This document shows, piece by piece, positions 8,876-18,211 of a stretch of DNA of 24,236 nucleotides (the first letter of the stretch is position 1; each line of letters starts with the position of its first letter). The position numbers and the translations under genes were made by a program. The notes under the pieces are model-generated. The model ran no database searches, was not told where the DNA came from, and saw only the letters and a program-made list of their open reading frames with translations. Origin of the DNA: Isotricha intestinalis (Eukaryota; Ciliophora; Litostomatea; Vestibuliferida; Isotrichidae); the NCBI GenBank assembly GCA_023807065.1, contig JAJJLU010000668.1, positions 1 through 24,236 of the forward strand, given 5' to 3'.

Positions 8876-9638
8876 AAAAATTTTTTAAACATTATATAAA
8901 AAAGTTAAATGAATATTTACATATTATATATTAATAATAAAATTTCATATTTATTTAATTTTGATATAATAAAAAAATAAAAACAAAAGTTACTCTTAAT
9001 AAGGGAATTAATTATTTGAATAGATGATAATTTAATTATATATTAAACTAAAGGGTTTATGTTTTTAAATCAATTTTTATATTCTTTATTATCCCAAAAA
9101 TAATAAATAAAAGAATTTTTATAAATGATTTAAATAATATATGTCAATTATGTAGTAATAATTATTAATATTAGATGAATCTGAAATAATAGAAAAATTT
9201 GGTGAAGAAATGTTTCAGATTTCTTTATCAAATTAAACAATAAAAAACTCATTTTTTGAGAAAGATAAAGATTTTTAAAAAAACATATGTAATTATAATT
9301 ATTTTTATTTTTAAAGTTTTATTTTTTCATATTTTACTTCTATTAAATATTGAATAATAATGAGAAAATCATCTGTAAGCATTTTGATATTGTTTTTCAA
9401 TGCTAATTTTATAATGTAAACTTTTATAAATATTGAATTATTGGATTTATATCAATTATCATTTCAACTTATGTTATATTATATTTCTTGATTGATTTTC
9501 TATTTTATTCATTCCATTTTTCAAATTGTAAATTTTTGAATTTTTGAATTTATCTTTTTTACATTTATTTCTTTGAATTTAAAAATAATTGATATAATTT
9601 TAAAACTAAATTTTAATTAAATTATTGTTTTCATAAAA
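8876..9638. other. Spacer with a possible short coding relic near 9171-9290
   Basis: Most of this 763-base spacer is unstructured A/T. On the + strand from 9171 the frame reads LDESEIIEKFGEEMFQISLS, then two TAA stops spaced among coding-like codons (N, TAA, TIKNSFFEKDKDF, TAA, KNIC). The mix of Glu, Asp, Lys and Phe codons differs from the flanking homopolymers and looks like a worn exon, but no family can be named. Confidence in the relic itself is low. Confidence 0.3.
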
Positions 9639-12600
9639 ATGAAAAAGGAGGCAATTAAATCAGATATTTTAATTTCATCAAAAAATCAAAATATAAAAGA
9701 AAAAATAATTTCTTTTTCTTTAGGAGTAAGTGAGAATAATACAAATCAAAATTCTTTTAGAGTTATAAACGGATTAAAATTTCAAACATCCAAAAATTCA
9801 CCAGAAAAAAATAATTTAATAAATGAAGAAAAAAAAATTTTTCAACAAGCATGTATTTCTCAAAAGCAAACGGATGACTTTTTAAAACAACAATTAATAA
9901 GAAAAAAAGAATTATCTACTTTAAAAAGAAAAAACTTTTCTAATCCTTCCAAAAAATCAGATTCAAATAATAAAACAAATATTAATAATAGTAATTCAAA
10001 TGATTTTAAGAAACATCACATTAATTTATTATCAACTAATTTAAATTATAAAAAAGGAATTTTTATTAATAGTTCAATAACTTCACCAAAGCAAAAAGTA
10101 ATTAAGCATAAATCAAATTCAAATAGTATAAATAATAATAAAATAAATAAAAGAAGTAATAATATTAATAAAAACTTTAATAATCTAATTATTAATTCAA
10201 ATAATAACTTAAAGAATAATAATGAAAAAAATAATAAAAATGAAAATGAAAATAAAACAAATAATTATAATAAAATATCAGCAAAGAAAATAAATAGAAA
10301 TTTAATTAATAATGAAAAATCAAAAACAATATTAAATGATTTTACATTATCTTCTAAACAAAAAATAAGTCAAACAACTCCAGTAACAAATACAAATTCA
10401 AGGAAAACTTCAAATGAAAAAAAAATATCGAATCATAATTTTAATCAAAATAAAAAAAATTCAATTCTAACGAATTTAACTCATAATAAACATAAATATT
10501 TTCAATCAAATAATACTGAAGAATTTTTCAGTAATTCAATAATAAATAATTTAAAAACTAATTATAGTAATGAAAAATATCATTTAAAAAATATATTATC
10601 TTCATCAAATAATTTTAAAAGTCATTTAACTACAGAAAGCTCACCTTCTTTTTATAAAAAAACTTTAGTTTCGAAACAAACAATTAAAAATAAAAATATT
10701 TTATTTCATAATTATAATTTAAAACCTTCTACTTTAAATATAAAAAAAGGAAATCATACAACTTCAACTTCAAAAGAAGCTTTAAGAAATAATTTAGGAA
10801 AAAAAATTATTTCTTCTTCAAAAACTTCAACTCATTCTTTTTCTAAAACAATAAGTCATAAATCTTCAGTAAGGAAAATAAATAAAAATAATGGAAATAA
10901 TTTGACTTTAATTGTTACTAAAAAAAATATAGAAACTATTCCAAGATCAGGAAAGAATAATGTTAATAGTAATAATAATGTTAAAAAGCATAATGGAGTT
11001 ATTAAAAAAATTACTAATTTAAATCCAAATAAAACTAAAAAAATAGTAAAAGAAAATATAAAGAAAATAAATCAGTTAGAAGAAAATAAATTAATTTTAA
11101 GTATAAATAATAATAATTTAAGTTTAAAAACAAATGAAAATGTAAATAATATTTCAATATCAACTTTTAAGGATGATGATTTAAATGAAAGTAAAACAAA
11201 TATAAAAAATACTCTTATAAAAGAAGGAATATATTACTTAAAACAATCAGAAAAATTATCTTTATATTTAAAAAAATATTATGATAAATATCATGATTAT
11301 CCAAAAACTAAATTATCTTTTTATAAATTTGGTAGATTAATAGGAAGAGGTGCTTTTGGAAAAGTAAATTTAGGTCTTCATGTTTTAACAGGAAGAATAG
11401 TAGCAATAAAATCATTTAATAAAACAAAATTAAAAAATGAAGAATCAACAAATAAAATATATCACGAAATAAATTTAATGAAAAATCTCCGTCACAATTC
11501 CATAGTAAAAATATTAGAAACATTAGAAACAGAAAATTACATATTAATAATAATGGAAAATATAAGCGGAGGAGATTTATTATCTTTTGTTAAAAAAAGA
11601 ACAAAACTAAATGAAAAAACAGCAAGAATAATATATAAACAATTAATAAACTCAATTAAATTTATTCATTCAAAAGGAATAATTCATAGAGATATAAAAT
11701 TAGATAATATATTAATAGATTTAAACAATACAATAAAATTATGTGACTTTGGAGTAGGCAAAAATTATAAAAAAAATGAGAAATTAATAGATCAATGTGG
11801 AACTCCAGCATACATAGCACCTGAAATATTACATAATGAAGATGGTTATTATGGTCCTCCTGTTGATATTTGGTCAAGTGGTGTAGTTTTATATGCTATG
11901 TTAAGTGGGAATGTTCCTTTTAAAGCAAATAATATTAAAGATTTACATCAATTAATTATTAGAGGAGAATATAATATTATTAAGGATATTAGTAATGATG
12001 CTAAGAATCTAATTAAAAGAATTTTAGAAGTTGATCCTTCTAAAAGAATTAATATTGAAGGTATTTTAAATCATCCTTGGATGATTTCTAATGATGATTA
12101 TGGAGAAAATAATAATAATATTAATTTTAATGGAGGAAATAAAAATAGTTTGTTTACTAAAGCTGAAATTGTTTTATTAAGTAAAGAAAATGTTGATTAT
12201 AGGTTTTGTGGGAAAAATGAAATGATAGAAAATTTCACATTAAAAAATTTATATACTATAAATGATAAAGAAAATAAAAACATTGGAACAAAAAGTGATA
12301 TTTTAGCTCCTTTTAATTCTTCATTTATTGGAGATGATAATAAAAATTTGAATAATTATGATAATAAATTAGAAAAGTCTTTAGAAATTTGTAATAATGT
12401 TATACAATTTAATGAAAATACAAAAGTTTTAAATAGGTTATATGAACTTAATAATAACGGTGAAATTGATCATGGAGTTTTAATTAATCAAAAAAGTGAA
12501 AAAAAGGAAAAAGAAATGGATATAAATGATATTAATAATAATGAATTAGACGATGAATTAATTGAAGATAATAATAAAAAATTTAACTCTAATAATAATA

Positions 12601-12812
12601 ATAATAATGAATTATCTGAAAAACATTTAAAAAAAAATGATTCTAATTTAACTGATTCTAGTACTTTAACTATTGATGAAAGTATTTTAAAAAATATGGA
12701 AAGTTTAGGTTATAAAAAAGAATATATTCAAAAAACTTTAAATAACAATGAATTAAATTATGCTTCTGCAACATATTATTTACTTTTAAATCAAACAGAT
12801 GTATTTAATTAA
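9639..12812 (+). CDS. Ser/Thr protein kinase (CAMK/AMPK-like) with long Asn-rich N-terminus and C-terminal UBA-like domain
   Basis: This 1057-residue protein has an apparently active kinase domain at about 563-815. It shows the glycine loop GRLIGRGAFG, the ATP-binding Lys 591 in VAIK, catalytic Asp 685 in HRDIKLDN, DFG at 703-705, the APE motif (IAPEIL) and the closing HPWM. CGTPAYIAPE and DIWSSGVVLYAML are typical of CAMK-group kinases of the AMPK/MARK type. The first 560 residues are disordered, rich in Asn, Lys and Ser with many possible phosphosites. At about 1016-1052 MESLGYKKEYIQKTL and ATYYLLL form a UBA-like three-helix pattern as in AMPK-related kinases, where it binds or restrains the kinase domain. 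It normally follows the kinase closely; here about 200 residues intervene. Activation-loop phosphorylation between DFG and APE is likely. Substrates are unknown. Confidence 0.87.
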   Translation: MKKEAIKSDILISSKNQNIKEKIISFSLGVSENNTNQNSFRVINGLKFQTSKNSPEKNNLINEEKKIFQQACISQKQTDDFLKQQLIRKKELSTLKRKNFSNPSKKSDSNNKTNINNSNSNDFKKHHINLLSTNLNYKKGIFINSSITSPKQKVIKHKSNSNSINNNKINKRSNNINKNFNNLIINSNNNLKNNNEKNNKNENENKTNNYNKISAKKINRNLINNEKSKTILNDFTLSSKQKISQTTPVTNTNSRKTSNEKKISNHNFNQNKKNSILTNLTHNKHKYFQSNNTEEFFSNSIINNLKTNYSNEKYHLKNILSSSNNFKSHLTTESSPSFYKKTLVSKQTIKNKNILFHNYNLKPSTLNIKKGNHTTSTSKEALRNNLGKKIISSSKTSTHSFSKTISHKSSVRKINKNNGNNLTLIVTKKNIETIPRSGKNNVNSNNNVKKHNGVIKKITNLNPNKTKKIVKENIKKINQLEENKLILSINNNNLSLKTNENVNNISISTFKDDDLNESKTNIKNTLIKEGIYYLKQSEKLSLYLKKYYDKYHDYPKTKLSFYKFGRLIGRGAFGKVNLGLHVLTGRIVAIKSFNKTKLKNEESTNKIYHEINLMKNLRHNSIVKILETLETENYILIIMENISGGDLLSFVKKRTKLNEKTARIIYKQLINSIKFIHSKGIIHRDIKLDNILIDLNNTIKLCDFGVGKNYKKNEKLIDQCGTPAYIAPEILHNEDGYYGPPVDIWSSGVVLYAMLSGNVPFKANNIKDLHQLIIRGEYNIIKDISNDAKNLIKRILEVDPSKRINIEGILNHPWMISNDDYGENNNNINFNGGNKNSLFTKAEIVLLSKENVDYRFCGKNEMIENFTLKNLYTINDKENKNIGTKSDILAPFNSSFIGDDNKNLNNYDNKLEKSLEICNNVIQFNENTKVLNRLYELNNNGEIDHGVLINQKSEKKEKEMDINDINNNELDDELIEDNNKKFNSNNNNNNELSEKHLKKNDSNLTDSSTLTIDESILKNMESLGYKKEYIQKTLNNNELNYASATYYLLLNQTDVFN

Positions 12813-12983
12813 TAGAAAAAAATATATAAGTAGAGTAATTTCTTTTTTAAATATAAAAATGTAAATTCAATATTATATATTTTTAAACTTATATCTCTTT
12901 TTTTATTTATGGATTGTTTGAATTAAAAAGGAAAAATTATTTAATAATTATTTTCTTTAAATTAAAAAAATATTTTTAAATAA

Positions 12984-14107
12984 ATGGGAGAAATTAATTA
13001 TTGTCAAGGAAAAAATGATAATAATTCTACCTTTAATTTTCAAAATGAAATAAAAAAATTTGAAGATAATCCAAATTAAAATAATTTTGAAAGTATAAAT
13101 ACTGATAACACTCCAAATATATTGAATACAAAGAGAAGTTTTAATACTAATCATTTTTTATAAATCAAAATATTGATAAAGAATTTTTAACTTTCTTAAA
13201 TAAAATCAATAGATGAAATCTCAAATTTAGAATTTGAAAATTATATTCATCAAAAAATAAAAGAATCAATGAAACTGTTTAATGATAATGATTTATACAT
13301 ATAAAATAATCCTTTATTTACTATAATCAAAATGAAAAGAAAATAAAATGTGTTTTATTTAAAAAAAAGTGGTATTTACAAAGAGATTGGGTTAAAAATA
13401 TATTAAATTTATATTCCTTTTCAGGTAAAGGAATTTATTATTCATTAACTGAATATTATTTACAAGATGAAATATGGAATTATAATAAATTTATATTTGG
13501 TAGAATTTATTTTATAAAAGGAAAATTATATGAAGGAGCAATTAATAATAATAAAGAAAGGAAGATTTATTGATTCAAAAGGAATAAATTATTACCCATA
13601 TTTTATTGGTAATAAAGTGACTGGAGAAAATTTAATTTCATTTCCAAATTCAATATTAACAACTAAATTATGAAAGAAATGAAACTATAACAGGACAGAA
13701 TATTGAAGTAACTTTAAATAGTAATGATAATTAAAATAATTCAAATATAAAGGAGGAGTTAAAGAAAATATTTTAAAAGGTTTTGTCTACTTTATCATGT
13801 GATGAATATGGTAAATATACTGGTAATTTTTATAATAATTTATATAATGGAAATGGACAAATATATTATTCAAATGAATTATATTGAAGGTAATTTCATA
13901 GATGGAAATATGATAAGTGGAATATTTAATTTCCCTGATAAATCTATTTTAAATTGTAAATTTATTAATGGGAAAATTAATGATTCTACTACTTTGATTG
14001 ATAAAAATGGAAATGAGATTTTATGAGAATTTAAAGATGGAAATCACTCCTAAGGAAGCATCAGCGTCAAAAATAAAGAAAAAGAAAAAATTGTAAAAGA
14101 ATATTAA
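12984..14107 (+). pseudogene. Decayed MORN-repeat protein gene
   Basis: From the ATG at 12984 (MGEINYCQGKND) coding sequence continues for about 1.1 kb but jumps between frames several times and carries in-frame TAA and TGA stops. Clear MORN-type repeats are legible: GKLYEGAINNNKER, YTGNFYNNLYNGNGQIYY and YIEGNFIDGNMISGIFNF, matching Y-x-G-x-(F/W)-x(3-5)-G-x-G. MORN proteins bind membranes or cytoskeleton and include radial spoke head proteins, so a ciliary role for the ancestor is possible. At least two stops (near NPN and LYI) fall before Asn-Asn where CAA would be natural. Genes nearby with equally long homopolymers are intact, so sequencing error alone is a less likely cause, but some breaks could be assembly errors. 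MORN-like remnants may continue to about 14300, next to the following frame. Confidence 0.65.
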
Positions 14108-14337
14108 TGTTATGGGTTCATTTAAAATGTTTATAAATAATTTTTTGATTTATTTTAAATTAGGATATTTTTATAAGAACAATGGAATTTTATATATAAA
14201 TTATGGTAATAAAGAAGAAAAATTATCTGTTTTTATTAAAAATATTAACTTTCCTTTTAATTTGAAATTTTTTTCCATATTTAAAATAATTGTTTTTTAA
14301 AATTAAGTTGAGAAACTTAAAAAAAAATATAAAAACA

Positions 14338-15393
14338 ATGAAAGATATAAATGAAAAAAAATATAATATTAATATAATTAATATTTCTTATGGATTACAA
14401 GAAGACTTAGGTGAACAATTACAAAATAAAATTCAAGGAATAACAAAAAAAAAAGGTTTAAATAAAGAATTCACTGATTCTTCAGAAATTTCAGAAGATG
14501 AAAATAATATGAATTACTATGAAGATTTCCTTGAATCAATTAAAAAAGATTCTTTAGAAAATAATTTTCCAAAATCTAAAAATTCAAGTCCTTCAAGTTT
14601 AATTAAAAAAAAATATAGTATTACAAAAAAACAAAACCATAAAGATTTAAAGCAAAAATTAAATCATGAAGAAAATAATAAAAATAATTCTTCTCATAAT
14701 AATAATTATTTACATTTACAAAATAATAATGATAATAGTCCACATTTAAATAAGTCTTATCAATATAATTCAATTTCAAATACATTAGATCAAAATAATT
14801 TCTTTAAACACAAATCAAATTCTTCTATTAAAAATCCTAAAGAAAATAATTTATTATTTGAAGAGATTCAAAAAGAAAAAAATCAAAATAAATGTACAAT
14901 TAATGAAATAAGTAAATTTGCAAATGATATAAATTTATTAAGAGGTTCTTCAGTAGGAACTCCTAAATCAACTAAGAATTATTTAAGTTATTCTAAATCA
15001 AAAAAAGTTCCAAGACATTCAACTTTTTTAATTGATGATGAACAAAAAAAGGAAAAAATAGAAAAAAAAAAATCTAAAAATTTTTTGCCTGTTAATGAAG
15101 ATAATCAACAATTACATAAGATTATTATTCCTCATCATAGTAGTAAAAATGTTTATAATTATAATAATATAAATGAAGAACATGTTTTTGACATTAATCA
15201 ATTTAAAAAAAAGAAAACAATTAAATTAAGGAAATCTGAAGTAAGTATAAATAATAAGATTGATTCAATGAATACTCAAAAAGAACAACAATATAATAAT
15301 AATTTTGTTACAAATATTAATAATCCTAATACTAATAAAGTTAATTTTGGAAAAAAAAAAAAATTATTTCTATGTTGTATTCCAATTGGATAA
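14338..15393 (+). CDS. Disordered Asn/Lys/Ser-rich protein with a basic, dicysteine C-terminus
   Basis: I place the start at the first ATG (14338), giving 351 residues; the frame is open slightly further upstream but without an ATG. The protein is low-complexity, rich in Asn, Lys and Ser, with SP/TP and RxxS-like sites (for example VGTPKSTKN, KVPRHSTF) suggesting phosphorylation. It ends GKKKKLFLCCIPIG: a basic patch followed by adjacent cysteines and hydrophobic residues, a layout common in S-acylated, membrane-attached tails. No fold is recognised. It begins where the decayed MORN gene ends, on the same strand, with 230 bases of partly coding-like sequence between. It could be the surviving C-terminal part of that gene rather than an independent one, so its status as a functional gene is uncertain. 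Confidence 0.6.
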   Translation: MKDINEKKYNINIINISYGLQEDLGEQLQNKIQGITKKKGLNKEFTDSSEISEDENNMNYYEDFLESIKKDSLENNFPKSKNSSPSSLIKKKYSITKKQNHKDLKQKLNHEENNKNNSSHNNNYLHLQNNNDNSPHLNKSYQYNSISNTLDQNNFFKHKSNSSIKNPKENNLLFEEIQKEKNQNKCTINEISKFANDINLLRGSSVGTPKSTKNYLSYSKSKKVPRHSTFLIDDEQKKEKIEKKKSKNFLPVNEDNQQLHKIIIPHHSSKNVYNYNNINEEHVFDINQFKKKKTIKLRKSEVSINNKIDSMNTQKEQQYNNNFVTNINNPNTNKVNFGKKKKLFLCCIPIG

Positions 15394-15616
15394 TAATTAT
15401 ATTTAAAATGAATCTTTTTTGAAATATAAAAAGTATTTAAAAGTCTTTTCTAATATTATAAATAAACTAGAATTAATTGATTTAAATGATTTTAAATGTT
15501 ATAATATATATAAATATTAAAAAAGATTTTTATTCAATATATTATCTATTTTTTTTTTTAAAAATAAAATAAAATAATAATTATTAAATAAAAAAAAATA
15601 TTAAACTCAATTAATT

Positions 15617-16786
15617 TTATTTTTTAAATCTTCCATAAGTAATTCTATTAAGTTTTTCATTATTATCTTTTAAATTAGTATTTTGTTTTTGTAATTTATT
15701 AACTTTTTCATCTAAAATGTTTTTTTCTTTTAAAAGCATATTTGATTTATTAGTAGTTTGATTTAAACTATTATTTAAATTTTCAATTGTGATTTTATAT
15801 TCTTCATTTTTTTGTAATAAATTAATTCTTTCTTCGTTTAATTTATCTATTTCTTTTTTATAATTTGAATTTAAATTTGATAATCTTTCAATTTCTGATT
15901 TATTATTATATGTTAATCTTTTAATATCATTATTTCTTTCATTCATTATTTTATTAAACGATTGTTTTGAATTTTCAAAATTATCATTTACATTTTTAAT
16001 TTGATTTTCATAATTATTTATTAATTTATTTTTATCATCTTCTAAATTTTTTTTATGATATTCAAATTTTTGATTGTAATAATCTTTTAAATTATCATTT
16101 TCTTTTTTTAATCTATTATTTTCATCTTCAAGATTTTTTACTTTTGTTCCTAAACCATTATTTGTAATATTTAATAATTCTAAATTTTTATTTAATTGAT
16201 AAAGCAATTGATTATTACATTTATTTAATTCTATATTTTTATTTGTTAACATTTCAATTTGTTCATCTTTATCATTTGTTAATTTTTTAATATTTGAATT
16301 AAATTGTTCTAACATTGTTTTATTATCTAAATTATTTTTATCTTGAATTTCCTTAATTTTATTTTCTAAATTTATTATTGTATCACTTATTTTAGTTTTT
16401 TCAATTTCATTTTTTCTTTTATATTCATTGAATTCATCCATTAATTTCTGTTTTTCAATTTCAAATTTTGTTTTCAAATTATTTATATAGTTTTCAGTAG
16501 GGTTTTCAATAGAAGAATTACTGATAAAAAGTTTATTATAATTATTTCTTGAATTATTATAAATATTTTCAATTGAATTCTCTGTCCATTCATTTCTGTT
16601 GTTTTTTAAGTTATTAGTTATTAAATTATTATTATTATTTTCTTCAGTTGAAAATTTTGTTGATATATTTGTTGAAGTCATTGTATATCTGTTTGAATTT
16701 AAAGGTGATTTTTTTAATTCTTGATCTCTAAATGCAAAATTTTTGAAATTATCGTAACTATAGTTATATTGGTTTTTGTTTTCCAT
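15617..16786 (-). CDS. Long coiled-coil protein
   Basis: This 389-residue protein starts MENKNQYNYSYDNF. Residues 1 to about 100 are Asn/Ser/Thr-rich and disordered. From about 105 to the end there are near-continuous heptads with Leu, Ile and Asn core positions and alternating Lys/Glu, as in IENPTENYINNLKTKFEIEK and KIKEIQDKNNLDNK. That predicts a coiled coil of nearly 280 residues, about 40 nm long. The chain closes with YGRFKK. No globular domain, signal or membrane segment is visible. Such proteins often serve as cytoskeletal, basal-body or vesicle tethers, but nothing here decides between these. It converges on the preceding + strand gene (223-base gap). Confidence 0.75.
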   Translation of the reverse strand: MENKNQYNYSYDNFKNFAFRDQELKKSPLNSNRYTMTSTNISTKFSTEENNNNNLITNNLKNNRNEWTENSIENIYNNSRNNYNKLFISNSSIENPTENYINNLKTKFEIEKQKLMDEFNEYKRKNEIEKTKISDTIINLENKIKEIQDKNNLDNKTMLEQFNSNIKKLTNDKDEQIEMLTNKNIELNKCNNQLLYQLNKNLELLNITNNGLGTKVKNLEDENNRLKKENDNLKDYYNQKFEYHKKNLEDDKNKLINNYENQIKNVNDNFENSKQSFNKIMNERNNDIKRLTYNNKSEIERLSNLNSNYKKEIDKLNEERINLLQKNEEYKITIENLNNSLNQTTNKSNMLLKEKNILDEKVNKLQKQNTNLKDNNEKLNRITYGRFKK

Positions 16787-17239
16787 TATTTTATAATATA
16801 TTTGTTATATAATATATAAATTATTTTATTGTTTGAATTTTAATAAATGGAAAAAAATAGAATATTTAAAATTTCAAGAAATTTTTTAGAGAATAAATGA
16901 TAATAATAAAAAAAGAATTATGAAACATGAAAAAAATAACATTAGATAAAAATAAATGTCATAAATTATTTAAAAAAATAATTAAATTGAAACTTTTATT
17001 AAAGAATTATTGCATCCAAATTATTAATTAATTAAAACAAGTATATAAGTATAAAATTTTTTTGATAACATATATATATTATAAATTTTTTAATAAAAAT
17101 TTATTTTTTGGTATATTATAAATTATCATAAATCATAATTCCAATATAAAAAAATATAAATAAAATCAAATAAAAATTATAAACTATTTTTAATATAATA
17201 AAAAAATATAATTTACAAAAAAATTAAAAAATATAAAAA
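16787..17239. other. Intergenic spacer, no gene seen
   Basis: The 5' flank of the coiled-coil gene: A/T-rich sequence with many A runs and stops in all frames. It should contain that gene's promoter on the minus strand, but no element can be named. Confidence 0.5.
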
Positions 17240-18019
17240 AAACAGAAAAAAAAGAGAAGAAGAAAACCCAGATGAATAAATATATATAATATTAAAGTGA
17301 TTAGAAGAAGGTGAAAAAATATAACAACATATAGTACAAATTACATTTGTCATGCTGATGAAAAATTTGTAAACAAATTCACATACTCTGGTATTTGTTA
17401 AAAGAAAAAGAATTTATATTTACTATAAGGAAGAAGGTAGAGAAGAAACAGATGCCATCCCAAACAACAAATACTAAAGTGATCTTTGGTGAATAAGAAA
17501 ATGAACAAAAAAAATGAATTATGGAATAATAGAAGTACATTTTGAAAGGATTGAAAATGAGAAAAGACATGTTGGAAGAGTTTTCAAATACAAAAAAAGA
17601 GGGAATGAATATTGTGATTCTTGAAAATATGGTATTAGATATTATTATGGAGATTATTTTTAATGATATAAAAATAAAATTACCTTGATTTGGGAAAAAA
17701 TAATTAAAGAAGGAAAATTGATTTTTTCAATTGAAATTTAATTCTTTTATGAATAATAACCCTCAAGGAGATTATGTTTTGTATTTTATTAATAAAATAT
17801 TGTTAAAGGAAATTTAAAACAAAACCATAAAGAAGGGGAAAATGATGAGAAGAAGAATTTGTTCTCCTATATTTCTTGTCATTTGGACTACTTATCCTTA
17901 AATCATTAAATCAACCATAGATTTGTAATAAAGAAGTTCCCACTTTGGAATTACTTCCTGAAGAAGAAAAAAAAGATGAAGAAATTAAAGATGAAGGTGA
18001 TGGAACAATTAATTTTTAA
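17240..18019 (+). pseudogene. Unidentified degraded coding region
   Basis: Compared with the spacers on both sides this 780-base stretch has more G and C and richer codon variety. Coding-like runs appear in changing frames on the + strand: YICHADEKFVNKFTYSGIC, then NYGIIEVHFERIENEKRHVG and RGNEYCDS, then a closing frame at about 17918-18019 that reads KEVPTLELLPEEEKKDEE and ends GDGTINF with a TAA. Stops such as in NPDE-TAA-IYIILK interrupt the chain. I read it as a dead gene with at least three frameshifts. I do not recognise the family. An alternative is a gene with several very short introns, but no consistent GT-AG set joins the pieces. Confidence 0.4.
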
Positions 18020-18211
18020 TTATAGATAATTTTCAATTTTTTTTGTTTTAGTTACAAGTTTTTAAATAAACTTTTCATTTGTTTGATTAATTAGTTTATT
18101 AATTACTAAATTTAAAAATAAATAAATCATTTAATTAAACAATTGTAAATTTAAAAAAAAATATAAAATTCATCTAATTAAATATATCTAATCATTAATT
18201 ATCTCATAATA

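Noticed and set aside
11662..11877. Minus-strand open frame inside the kinase domain
   Set aside because: It lies wholly opposite conserved kinase motifs (HRD, DFG, APE) and has no independent protein-like features.
12957..13154. Minus-strand frame over the start of the MORN relic
   Set aside because: Composition is that of complemented A/T sequence; the plus strand carries the recognisable, though broken, coding signal.
14112..14300. Separate small hydrophobic gene between the MORN relic and the next frame
   Set aside because: Its legible part (NGILYINYGNKEEKLS) looks like the tail of the MORN relic; no independent start context or domain.
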